Source: a bacterium (GTDB lineage Bacteria > Patescibacteriota > Minisyncoccia > Phycocordibacterales > UBA2100). From it: DNA of 43,710 nt. The stretch is taken from positions 1 through 43,710 of the forward strand of contig JAUSJH010000002.1 of assembly GCA_030647655.1 (NCBI GenBank), written 5' to 3'. Positions 9,581 through 16,119 of the stretch are shown here, piece by piece (position 1 is the first letter of the stretch; every line of letters begins with the position of its first letter). The notes beneath the pieces were generated by a model. That model did no database searches, had not been told where the DNA came from, and saw nothing but the letters and a program-made list of their open reading frames with translations. Both the position numbers and the translations under genes were made by a program.

Positions 9581-10006
9581 TTAAGTGGCGCTTCTGAAGC
9601 TTCGCCACACGAAAAAGAACGCGAGCAATAGGAAAAGGGCCGCGACGACTAGGCCGACGTAATCGAAAACGCCGGAAAATGCAACCGCAGCGTTCACTAC
9701 TTCCGTCTCGCACATCCACATCGTCGGAATGCTTGCGACTTGCTCGCGGAACGAGATGACGCCGATCTGGAACAGAAAATCCGCAAGATAGTTGTACGAG
9801 AGGATTGCGAGAGCTAATGAGGCGAGCGCAAAGGCACCCCCGCGAATATATCGTCGGAGCCACATCACATTCGTGAGAGCCGAGAGTATTTTTGCTTTGA
9901 TTTTTCCAAACATAAAGCCCGTCACCAGGAAGGCCTTGCGGCCCCTATAGGAGTTTCCTCCTACAACATGAGACATGCCCTGAATGACGGGTTTTCTATG
10001 TCTCAT
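9581..10006 (-). CDS. Hypothetical two-helix membrane protein
   Basis: A 141-residue frame with membrane segments at about residues 55-78 (GGAFALASLALAILSYNYLADFLF) and 115-134 (YVGLVVAALFLLLAFFFVW). The predicted loop between them carries one cysteine. The first ~31 residues are basic and unlike a normal N-terminus, so M32 (9911-9913, MFGKIKAKIL) may be the real start. No family recognised. A promoter-like pair lies upstream at 10105-10131. Confidence 0.5.
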   Translation of the reverse strand: MRHRKPVIQGMSHVVGGNSYRGRKAFLVTGFMFGKIKAKILSALTNVMWLRRYIRGGAFALASLALAILSYNYLADFLFQIGVISFREQVASIPTMWMCETEVVNAAVAFSGVFDYVGLVVAALFLLLAFFFVWRSFRSAT

Positions 10007-10104
10007 GATTTGAAACCGTGTCAGCAGCCGAAGCCACTGATTTAGGTTCTAGCGTCTATTTCAACGCCTATTCAATTTTGATGTCCCGTTGCCGGAACCT
10101 GCGT

Positions 10105-10131
10105 ATTGTAGCACCCGCCAAAATTACGCAA
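10105..10131 (-). promoter_or_regulatory. Candidate promoter for the 9581-10006 gene
   Basis: On the minus strand, TTGCGT (10126-10131) and TACAAT (10105-10110, preceded by TGC) are separated by 15 bp. The start codon is about 100 nt downstream. The short spacer lowers confidence, but the extended -10 compensates. It sits just after the terminator of the preceding minus-strand gene. Confidence 0.4.
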
Positions 10132-10137
10132 TAGGCA

Positions 10138-10172
10138 ACAAAAAAGGCGGCCCCCGGTACAGGGACCGCCGT
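10138..10172 (-). terminator. Intrinsic terminator of the 10191-10376 gene
   Basis: On the minus strand a GC-rich hairpin (GGCGGTCCC ... GGGGGCCGCC, 10146-10170) is followed directly by a run of six T. It lies about 20 nt after the stop of the 61-residue gene, and marks the end of the leftward arm of the integrated element. Confidence 0.8.
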
Positions 10173-10190
10173 TTAATGTTGGAAGATTTT

Positions 10191-10376
10191 CTACTCCACT
10201 CGCTCGACGCTGTGGACTTCGAGACAGCCTTCGGACATTTCGATAGATGTTTCCTCCCAAAGCGTGCCTTCGTAGATGTGAGCTTCTATCTTCCTACGAG
10301 CTTCTTCAGCGCTATCGGCTTCGAACTCAACCGGAAGCAACTCGGATTCTGAAAGCCAGACTCGGTACTTGGCCAT
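10191..10376 (-). CDS. Small hypothetical protein (61 aa)
   Basis: A small acidic protein beginning MAKYRVWLSESELLPVEFEA, predicted alpha/beta. The part with EADSAEEARRKIEAHI resembles short phage or plasmid proteins with a DpnD/PcfM-like pattern, but the match is too weak to name. It starts 3 nt after the end of the 196-residue gene on the same strand and is followed by a strong terminator, so it is the last gene of the leftward arm. Confidence 0.6.
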   Translation of the reverse strand: MAKYRVWLSESELLPVEFEADSAEEARRKIEAHIYEGTLWEETSIEMSEGCLEVHSVERVE

Positions 10377-10379
10377 ACG

Positions 10380-10970
10380 CTATCTCGCGAATCGCTGGAT
10401 GAGACTTGAGATCTCGTCCTTCGTCATGTCGTCCAGAGTAGATGCGATTTGCTCGCGGTCAGCCTCATCCTCGACGTTTAAGCTAAGCAGTTGACGAGCG
10501 TAGTCCTTCTGTTTGTCGGTCGCTCTGTCGAGGCTCACGTCGTGTCGAGCTCTGTACGCCTCCGCAAAGGCTGTCTTCTGCTCGTCTCGTTCCTCATCTG
10601 CACGATTTAGGTGCATCGTATCGAAGATGCGGCACGCGTGACCGGCTGCGGACATCCACGAGCCGTTGAAGGCCGCGTAGGCACACCGCTCAATCGATTT
10701 GTTGAGGCGAGTGATCGTCGAGAAACCCCTGCCTTGGGCGATAATACGATCCTTGTACTTAATCGTGCAGATTATTGCGGCCACGGGGATCTCGGAGAAG
10801 ACCTCGGATGTCGGGACGTCCGGCTCGAAGCTGATGCTGAGGGCGATGGTCTTGGAGAGCTTCTCGATTTCAGTACGCACTGGGTCGGATCCTTCATGCT
10901 GCAACTGCCGAGGCCGCAATGGTTGGATTGGTGAGAGGACTCGGGGTTTGTAGGCTGTTGATGTGTTCAT
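10380..10970 (-). CDS. Hypothetical element protein, possibly single-strand DNA-related
   Basis: A 196-residue protein. Residues 35-115 look like a small alpha/beta domain (TIALSISFEP, VAAIICTIKYKDRIIAQGRGFSTIT). The C-terminal part has ATDKQKDYARQLL, a motif style common at the C-termini of phage recombination or ssDNA-handling proteins, followed by a helical tail. A Rad52- or annealing-protein-like role is possible but is only inference. Its first 77 bp overlap the end of the SymE-like gene in another frame, and its end is 3 nt from the next gene, so the arm is tightly packed. Confidence 0.55.
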   Translation of the reverse strand: MNTSTAYKPRVLSPIQPLRPRQLQHEGSDPVRTEIEKLSKTIALSISFEPDVPTSEVFSEIPVAAIICTIKYKDRIIAQGRGFSTITRLNKSIERCAYAAFNGSWMSAAGHACRIFDTMHLNRADEERDEQKTAFAEAYRARHDVSLDRATDKQKDYARQLLSLNVEDEADREQIASTLDDMTKDEISSLIQRFAR

Positions 10971-11202
10971 GATTCTGTAATTTTCGAACCGTAATAATGT
11001 CGTGCCCGTATTCGATGCTCACTCGACTACCGACCTTGAAGCCGGATTCGAGTAGCATCCTGTTGGCTATTCGGAGCATGGGCTTCGGCTCTATGGTGCT
11101 GGACTTATCCGAGAAGCAGGTCTGGCCTCCCGGCGCATACCCGATAGACATCTCGCGCTTCGGGCCGTACGAGAGATACATCGTGAGTTTGACCCCGCTC
11201 AT
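10894..11202 (-). CDS. SymE/AbrB-like small protein
   Basis: A 102-residue protein. Residues about 40-74 (PMLRIANRMLLESGFKVGSRVSIEY, then DIITVRKL) match the pattern of SymE-type, swapped-hairpin AbrB-like domains: a hydrophobic strand, a helix with LxxxGF, VGxxV, then a strand. SymE is an SOS-induced toxin in Escherichia coli, but relatives also occur in mobile elements with other roles. Its ATG overlaps the stop of the upstream gene (ATGA), indicating coupling. The last ~25 residues overlap the next gene by 77 bp. The domain call is moderate; toxic activity is not shown. Confidence 0.5.
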   Translation of the reverse strand: MSGVKLTMYLSYGPKREMSIGYAPGGQTCFSDKSSTIEPKPMLRIANRMLLESGFKVGSRVSIEYGHDIITVRKLQNHEHINSLQTPSPLTNPTIAASAVAA

Positions 11203-11543
11203 ACCTTCTCTTTACGAGCCTCCACTTGCTTTACGTAGAACAAGAAGACCGACCGAGGGATCGTCTTGATCACGTTGCCCTGCGCATCCTTCTGCTCAAG
11301 ATAGGTCACAGAACGGATAGCTTTTTCCCCTTTGCGTGGGGCGTACCCGAGTGAGAGCCACCTGCTGAACGTGAGACAGTTGCGTTCGGCATCGTAGCGC
11401 TTCACCTCTGCTTTGCCCCAGCGATGCTCTATCTCTGTGGCTACCATGTCGCGGGTATTGGCCGACCCCGTGTACCCCGAGATCGCCGGCCCTGACATAA
11501 TTTCTTTCAAACTTTTCATGCCGTGTAATGCATGAGTCAACAC
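11199..11543 (-). CDS. ArdC-like N-terminal domain protein (possible anti-restriction or ssDNA-binding)
   Basis: Up to 114 residues from a GTG at 11541-11543; an ATG at 11517-11519 would give 106. The core (NCLTFSRWLSLGYAPRKGEK, a strand, then IPRSVFLFYVKQVE) follows the ArdC N-terminal pattern of W..LG..V.KGEK and a final F.V.QVE strand. ArdC N-domains bind single-stranded DNA and protect incoming DNA from restriction. The C-terminal peptidase domain of full ArdC is absent. It is first in the leftward arm and coupled to the SymE-like gene through ATGA. An anti-restriction role would suit a mobile element near a restriction system, but this is inference. Confidence 0.5.
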   Translation of the reverse strand: MLTHALHGMKSLKEIMSGPAISGYTGSANTRDMVATEIEHRWGKAEVKRYDAERNCLTFSRWLSLGYAPRKGEKAIRSVTYLEQKDAQGNVIKTIPRSVFLFYVKQVEARKEKV

Positions 11544-11814
11544 GCTCTCTGACGAGGAGTGCGCAAAGGGCTCTTGTTGGTATTAAGTAAGTCCTTCAAG
11601 AACTAAGTGGTATTGAATTGATAGGAGGGGGGGTATCCCCGGGGGATCTTGTCGACCCGATTAAGCATTTCTGCCGCCGCGAGGCCATTGATTTCGTTTT
11701 AGGCACGTAGGGGGGGTACGGGGGGAGTGATCTAGAATAAGGAGGTACACCAGCGGGAGAGGCTCTACAAAGGGACTCCAGACGGATTTTTTTGATTCTT
11801 GTAGAATTGACTGT
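11544..11814. other. Divergent gap with G-tracts, candidate origin/control region
   Basis: A 271-bp stretch without a convincing gene between the two divergent arms of the element. The plus strand carries runs of 7, 5, 7 and 6 G (11627-11633, 11641-11645, 11710-11716, 11720-11725) and a GGGG-TAT-CCCC hairpin. Related short motifs (GGTATTAAG and GGTATTGAA) also occur. Its position upstream of the HU-like and prim-pol genes would suit an origin or a shared control region (inference). A Shine-Dalgarno-like AAGGAGGT at 11739-11746 has no suitable start codon. Confidence 0.4.
11802..11807 (+). promoter_or_regulatory. -10 box for a leaderless HU-like mRNA
   Basis: TAGAAT ends 7 nt before the ATG at 11815 and there is no Shine-Dalgarno, predicting transcription start at or next to the start codon. 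No good -35 is seen. Confidence 0.45.
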
Positions 11815-12150
11815 ATGGCATGGGTACCACCGACGAAGCATCTGAAAACGAAGGAACTTACTGATAGCAAGCGCTTCTACCGTGAACTATCTGCGATGTG
11901 TAATTTCGTCGACGACGAAACCGCCACACAGTGGTACATAGGCTTGGTACGATTGATCAGTCAGGAACTGCGCAATAACAAATTCGTGCGTCTTCCCCAC
12001 ATAGGCGATCTTGCTCTATCACCCCAGAAACGGAAAGTCGCGTGGTGCGGCAAAGCGCACGTTTATTTGGGTCCTACGGAAACGCTGCGCTTCTACCCCC
12101 ATGACAAAATGAGGCGATACTTTGCAAAAAGGAAAAATCCCACTGTTTAA
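11815..12150 (+). CDS. HU/IHF-like DNA-binding protein
   Basis: A 111-residue basic protein. After about 30 residues it shows the HU-fold pattern: a helical pair (ATQWYIGLVRLISQELRNNKFVRLPHIGDLAL) where ELRNNKFVRLPHIG parallels EL..G..V.LP.IG of HU, then a short arm region and the closing FYPHDKMRRYF, which parallels F.P...LR. The arm is shorter and less conserved than in true HU. It would bend or coat DNA, perhaps at the element origin (inference). It is the first gene of the rightward arm, with a -10 box 7 nt upstream. A 14-bp palindrome (12152-12165, CCCGATATATCGGG) follows the stop and could be an operator or weak terminator. Confidence 0.5.
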   Translation: MAWVPPTKHLKTKELTDSKRFYRELSAMCNFVDDETATQWYIGLVRLISQELRNNKFVRLPHIGDLALSPQKRKVAWCGKAHVYLGPTETLRFYPHDKMRRYFAKRKNPTV

Positions 12151-12211
12151 CCCCGATATATCGGGATTGTTTGCAGAAGGTGCGTAGGAACGCGCAATAA
12201 ATCCATTCCCT

Positions 12212-12220
12212 TGCTAGGAT
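12212..12220 (+). promoter_or_regulatory. Extended -10 for a leaderless mRNA
   Basis: TGC followed by TAGGAT (12215-12220), ending 6 nt before the ATG at 12227. No Shine-Dalgarno is visible. Confidence 0.5.
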
Positions 12221-12226
12221 GCCATT

Positions 12227-13099
12227 ATGCAAGGACGTCACTTCAAACCAGTCGTCCGCGAAGATGGTCTTGCGCTTTTTCGAGACGGGAAAAACAAGCA
12301 ACGGCTGTACAGCCTCTTACAGATTTATGATGTGTTCAAGGACGTCATTGTTTTCTATGGTGAGAACGTTTCGCATCCTCCAGCCGAGCTGAATATTTTT
12401 TATATACGCACACTAGTACCAACTATAGAGGGGTTGGTAGAGGAGCTAGGAATGTCCCCCGCAGGAAAGGGTCCCATAAAATTGCCGGAGGATTACATCC
12501 CGTTTACTGACCTATTCACAGCGGAGAGCAAGTACCGCGGCAGGGGCCAGAAGCTTGAAGACGTGAAAATGAATGTCAATGCGGTCTACGGGCAAATCAA
12601 ACTACTCGCGGAACAGACCCACGTTGTGTTCGGTGTAAAAGCGATACCAGAGGTGGAGAAAGTTGTTGCGGATACAAGAGAATTGCTTCATCGTCTTTCG
12701 ACAACTGGTACACAACCCGAGGCACAAGAGGCCGGGGAGAAGATTTCGCTCGAAGGCAAACGCATCACGTATGACGCTAAAAAAAGGAAGATCGCGGTGG
12801 CAGATTCGGTTAATCGAACCTGCAGCCTTGTTGCCGCCCCGCTCGAAGCCTTCTTCGCGGAAGTAATGCTGAGCGGGACGAAAGATATTGGCGTGCCGTA
12901 TCCTTGGGACGTCGTATTCGTAGAATGGCTGAAGATAAGGGATGATCGGGTGACAATGAAAGACGTATTGCCTGAACGGCGGGAAGCGGAGCCGATGTAC
13001 AGCGCCATGAACAGGCTTAACGAAAAAGTCCTCTCTGATATTCCTACAGACGACATTTTATTTACATGGGAAGGTAAAACCATCCGCCGGAATTTCTGA
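12227..13099 (+). CDS. Hypothetical element protein with a possible C-terminal winged helix
   Basis: A 290-residue soluble protein without a recognised family. The N-terminal ~150 residues are mixed alpha/beta. From about 180 onward a pattern of short strands, helices and a final hairpin (MNRLNEKVLSD, DDILFTWEGKTIRRNF) resembles the end of a winged-helix DNA-binding domain of the OmpR C-terminal type. A regulatory role in the element is possible. It has its own extended -10 box and is followed by a terminator-like hairpin, so it seems to be a single-gene unit. Confidence 0.55.
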   Translation: MQGRHFKPVVREDGLALFRDGKNKQRLYSLLQIYDVFKDVIVFYGENVSHPPAELNIFYIRTLVPTIEGLVEELGMSPAGKGPIKLPEDYIPFTDLFTAESKYRGRGQKLEDVKMNVNAVYGQIKLLAEQTHVVFGVKAIPEVEKVVADTRELLHRLSTTGTQPEAQEAGEKISLEGKRITYDAKKRKIAVADSVNRTCSLVAAPLEAFFAEVMLSGTKDIGVPYPWDVVFVEWLKIRDDRVTMKDVLPERREAEPMYSAMNRLNEKVLSDIPTDDILFTWEGKTIRRNF

Positions 13100-13122
13100 G
13101 TCAATCTGACTCGGTCTGACTG

Positions 13123-13146
13123 TAAAAGTGAGCAGGCTCATTTTTT
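13123..13146 (+). terminator. Intrinsic terminator
   Basis: TGAGC-AG-GCTCA with flanking A and T pairs, followed by six T (13141-13146), 24 nt after the stop of the 290-residue gene. The 5-bp GC core is short, but the A/T flanks extend it. Confidence 0.6.
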
Positions 13147-13212
13147 CTATCATGCGCCGATGATATAAGTCGGTGTCCTTATCTCGTAATTTAATTCTAA
13201 GAGACATCAGTA

Positions 13213-15336
13213 ATGAGTAAGTATGAAGAAGAGAGGTGTCGAGATTATCGGATCCTACTTCGAGTCTCAAAAAATATGAGAGTCGCAAAAAACGAGGCGC
13301 TTGAAATGGCCCTTAAGTATTGTGAGCTTGGCTTCTCTGTCATCCCAGTCGGGGGTGATAAGAAGCCACTCGGAGAGTGGAAGAAATTCCAGACAGAACG
13401 TGCCTCGCCGGATCAAATCCGCGGGTGGTTCGACCACCGACCCGATATGAATATCGGTATCGTTACCGGTGCGATATCGGGAATCGTAGTGATCGATGTC
13501 GAAAAAGATGGGAGCAGCGAGGGATTCCCACCGACGGTGACCGCGTTTACCGGTGGAGGTGGGAGCCATCATTACTATAAGCATCCCGGAGTGCCCGTGG
13601 CGAACGGCGTTAGAGTGCGTGAGCTGATAGATATTCGAGGTGATGGTGGATATGTCGTAGCGCCTCCAAGCGAAACGACCAAAGGATCCTATGATTGGGT
13701 TATATCGCCGTGGGACACGGGCTTTGAAGAATTGCCCGCGTGGGTGTTGGAAAACCAGAAAGAGACGGCCGAGAATGATGCCGCCAAGCAAGATTGGGAA
13801 ACAATCTTTAGTGGTGACATCCTTGAAGGAATGCGAAATATGACCGCGACGAAGGTTGCCGGAAAAATGCTTCAGGCAATGCCGCCGGAGGCTTGGCCGC
13901 TCGGCCGAGAGCTGTTCAGAGCGTGGAATCAAAAACTCCCGAAGCCTTTGTCCCCGATGGAGCTCAGTCGTGTTTGGAAAAGTATTGAGCAATCCGAGAG
14001 GTTGAGCCGAAAGAAAAAGGCGGAGGAGCCCGTGAAAGCTGAACCGAGAAAACGAATCGCGAAGTGCCCGGCACCGAGCAAACCGGTCGCGTTTGAGGAA
14101 TGGGCAGATACGATTAGTACGAACTTTCTTGATCTCCGATTCGCCTCTGAAGTAGCCCTGTCGACGGTTTCCCAATTCCTGATAAAAGATATCACGAACC
14201 CTTTTGCGCTCGTGCTTGTCGATGTCCCGAGTTCCGGAAAAACGATTGCGATCAACTTCTTCGATGATATTCCAGAGCTTACCTATGCGAGTGATAAGTT
14301 TACTCCCGCGTCGTTCGTCTCTAATTCCGCGAATGTGCCGAAACAAAAGCTCGCGGAGATCGATCTGCTGCCGCGATTGCAGTATCGAATGTTCCTGATC
14401 CGCGATCTCGCGACCCTATTCTCGAAGAGGGAGGAAGATCTGACCGAAGCGATAGGGACCCTGACTCGCGTACTCGACGGCGAAGGATTGAATACGGATA
14501 CGGGTGTCCACGGCCAGCGAGGATATAGCGGTGAGTACCTTTTCATGGTCCTTGCCGCCTCTACGCCGATCCAGCCTCGTGTGTGGAAAGTGATGGGAAG
14601 CCTCGGCGCTCGCCTGTTCTTCCTCGGTATAAACTCTCGCGATAAGGACGCGAGTGAGCTTGCCCGCCAAGTCGTCGACCTCTCGTATAAGGAGAAAGAG
14701 AAGCTCTGCCGCGCCTCTACGCGAGACTTCCTGTATGGCCTCTGGAACTTGTATCCGGAAGGGATCGAATGGAATAAGAAAGGCGATGATCAAGCGCTCG
14801 TGGCGACTATCGCCCGTTGTGCTTCGTTGCTCGCGAGTCTGCGAGGAGTCGTCAATACCTGGCGCGATGATTTCTCCGGTGAGTTCAAGTATCAAACTCC
14901 GGTGATCGAGAAGCCAGATCGAATCACCCAGTTGTTCTATAACCTCGCGCGAGGCCATGCGCTCGTGTGCGGTCGAACTCAAATATCGCCGGAGGATATA
15001 CGCGCGATTGTCGAGTTGTGCATTGATGGTGCGCCATCCGGTAGAGCGAAGCTGTTCCGAAAATTGATAGAACGCGGCGGAGTCATGACGACATCGGAAG
15101 TCGAAACCGATATGCGTTGCTCAAAACCGTGGGCGCTTACGTTGATGAAGGATCTTGAAATTCTGAAAGTGTGTTCACGACATGAGGAGATGGGCGAAGA
15201 CAATGAGATACGTCTCGTGGACGACTTCGGTTGGTTCCTGAGCGATGAGTGCCGCGTGCTGCGAGGACTCGCGCCGGCTGCGGTGAAAGAGATAATAAAA
15301 GCTCCTGTGGAGGCTACGCCAGTAGCTCCTTTCTAA
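13213..15336 (+). CDS. Prim-pol / replicative helicase-type protein
   Basis: A 707-residue replication protein. The N-terminal ~200 residues form a bifunctional DNA primase/polymerase (archaeo-eukaryotic primase) domain: YCELGFSVIPVGGDKKP, GIVTGAISGIVVIDVE (metal-binding acidic residues), GGGGSHHYYKHP and IDIRGDGGYVVAPPS. A linker follows, then an ATPase-like region with a Walker A-like DVPSSGKT and a segment YRMFLIRDLATLF where Walker B would fall, although it is degenerate. The C-terminus looks like a winged helix (GGVMTTSEVETDMRCSKPWALTLMKDLEIL). Such proteins prime and unwind DNA for plasmids and phages. Start: ATG at 13213, or ATG at 13276 just before the conserved domain; neither has a clear ribosome site. 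The PolX-like gene starts 8 nt after its stop. Confidence 0.8.
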   Translation: MSKYEEERCRDYRILLRVSKNMRVAKNEALEMALKYCELGFSVIPVGGDKKPLGEWKKFQTERASPDQIRGWFDHRPDMNIGIVTGAISGIVVIDVEKDGSSEGFPPTVTAFTGGGGSHHYYKHPGVPVANGVRVRELIDIRGDGGYVVAPPSETTKGSYDWVISPWDTGFEELPAWVLENQKETAENDAAKQDWETIFSGDILEGMRNMTATKVAGKMLQAMPPEAWPLGRELFRAWNQKLPKPLSPMELSRVWKSIEQSERLSRKKKAEEPVKAEPRKRIAKCPAPSKPVAFEEWADTISTNFLDLRFASEVALSTVSQFLIKDITNPFALVLVDVPSSGKTIAINFFDDIPELTYASDKFTPASFVSNSANVPKQKLAEIDLLPRLQYRMFLIRDLATLFSKREEDLTEAIGTLTRVLDGEGLNTDTGVHGQRGYSGEYLFMVLAASTPIQPRVWKVMGSLGARLFFLGINSRDKDASELARQVVDLSYKEKEKLCRASTRDFLYGLWNLYPEGIEWNKKGDDQALVATIARCASLLASLRGVVNTWRDDFSGEFKYQTPVIEKPDRITQLFYNLARGHALVCGRTQISPEDIRAIVELCIDGAPSGRAKLFRKLIERGGVMTTSEVETDMRCSKPWALTLMKDLEILKVCSRHEEMGEDNEIRLVDDFGWFLSDECRVLRGLAPAAVKEIIKAPVEATPVAPF

Positions 15337-15344
15337 ATCCGCAT

Positions 15345-15872
15345 ATGAACCCAAAGAATGAATCGGCCGATAAGAAATTCCCGTACGCCGAGGCTCTCGA
15401 AATAGCCTCGGCCGTTCTGGAACAACTGAGGTCGCACTGTATACGCATCGAGATCGCGGGGAGCATACGGCGAAAGAAGCCCATGGTAGGTGATATCGAG
15501 ATTGTCGCCATCCCGAAACCGTATTCGACGGGGATGTTCGAAGATGGATTGGCATCTGTCGTGAATCAATGGGAAAAGGTCAAGGGCGAGATGATCTACG
15601 GGAAGGTCAAATACACTCAGCGGATATTGCCCGAAGGTATCAAGCTGGATCTTTTTTTCTTGGAGGAAAGCAACTGGGGGCATCTATTCGCAATCAGGAC
15701 CGGATCAGACGAATACAGTAAGATGTTGGCGTTGCGATGGACCCAACGAGGATTCAAAAGCGATGGAGGCTATCTGTTCCGAGATGGGGAGAGATATGAA
15801 TCACGCGAGGAAGCAGACCTATTCAAAATAGTCGGGCTGCCCTACGCGGAGCCGGAGGATCGAAATCTGTAG
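15345..15872 (+). CDS. DNA polymerase X-like nucleotidyltransferase
   Basis: A 175-residue protein with the Pol-beta superfamily pattern: AGSIRRKKPMVGDIEIVAIP (GS motif with metal-binding acidic residues), then IKLDLFFLEESNWGHLFAIRTGS, where the third carboxylate and the TGS are typical of family X, and LRWTQRGF in the thumb. It contains only the catalytic and thumb parts, without the PHP or lyase domains of full PolX. I chose the ATG at 15345 because it follows the prim-pol stop by 8 nt and precedes the conserved region; longer frames overlap the prim-pol gene. It may act in gap filling or repair during element replication (inference). Confidence 0.75.
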   Translation: MNPKNESADKKFPYAEALEIASAVLEQLRSHCIRIEIAGSIRRKKPMVGDIEIVAIPKPYSTGMFEDGLASVVNQWEKVKGEMIYGKVKYTQRILPEGIKLDLFFLEESNWGHLFAIRTGSDEYSKMLALRWTQRGFKSDGGYLFRDGERYESREEADLFKIVGLPYAEPEDRNL

Positions 15873-15878
15873 TTGTGT

Positions 15879-16106
15879 ATGACGAATCAATCGCAAGAAC
15901 ATGAGGCTTTTACCGCCGAGGAGAGGACAAACATTCTCGAATTCGGCGAGGTTCTGCGAGACATTCATACCCGCCTAGCGCGTGAGGGGTATTTCCTCTC
16001 TGACGGTAAGACATGGAATATCTTCAAAGTCGTGAAGCCACCGCCGTATAATCCGAAGGATTACCAAGATTACAAACCTGGGGATTATGACTTTTGTGAG
16101 GGATGA
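15879..16106 (+). CDS. Small hypothetical protein (75 aa)
   Basis: An acidic protein starting MTNQSQEHEAF and ending with a tyrosine/proline-rich tail (PPPYNPKDYQDYKPGDYDF). No family recognised. It starts 6 nt after the PolX-like stop and ends just before the integrase start, so it belongs to the rightward operon. Confidence 0.5.
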   Translation: MTNQSQEHEAFTAEERTNILEFGEVLRDIHTRLAREGYFLSDGKTWNIFKVVKPPPYNPKDYQDYKPGDYDFCEG

Positions 16107-16112
16107 TAAAAT
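16104..16112 (+). promoter_or_regulatory. Extended -10 for the serine integrase
   Basis: TGA followed by TAAAAT (16107-16112), ending 7 nt before the ATG at 16120. It supports this ATG over the earlier one at 16087 and predicts a leaderless integrase mRNA separate from the replication operon. Confidence 0.45.
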
Positions 16113-16119
16113 AACATCT

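Noticed and set aside
13267-14346. 359-residue minus-strand frame opposite the prim-pol gene
   Set aside because: No family features and fully antisense to a well-supported gene; a shadow frame.
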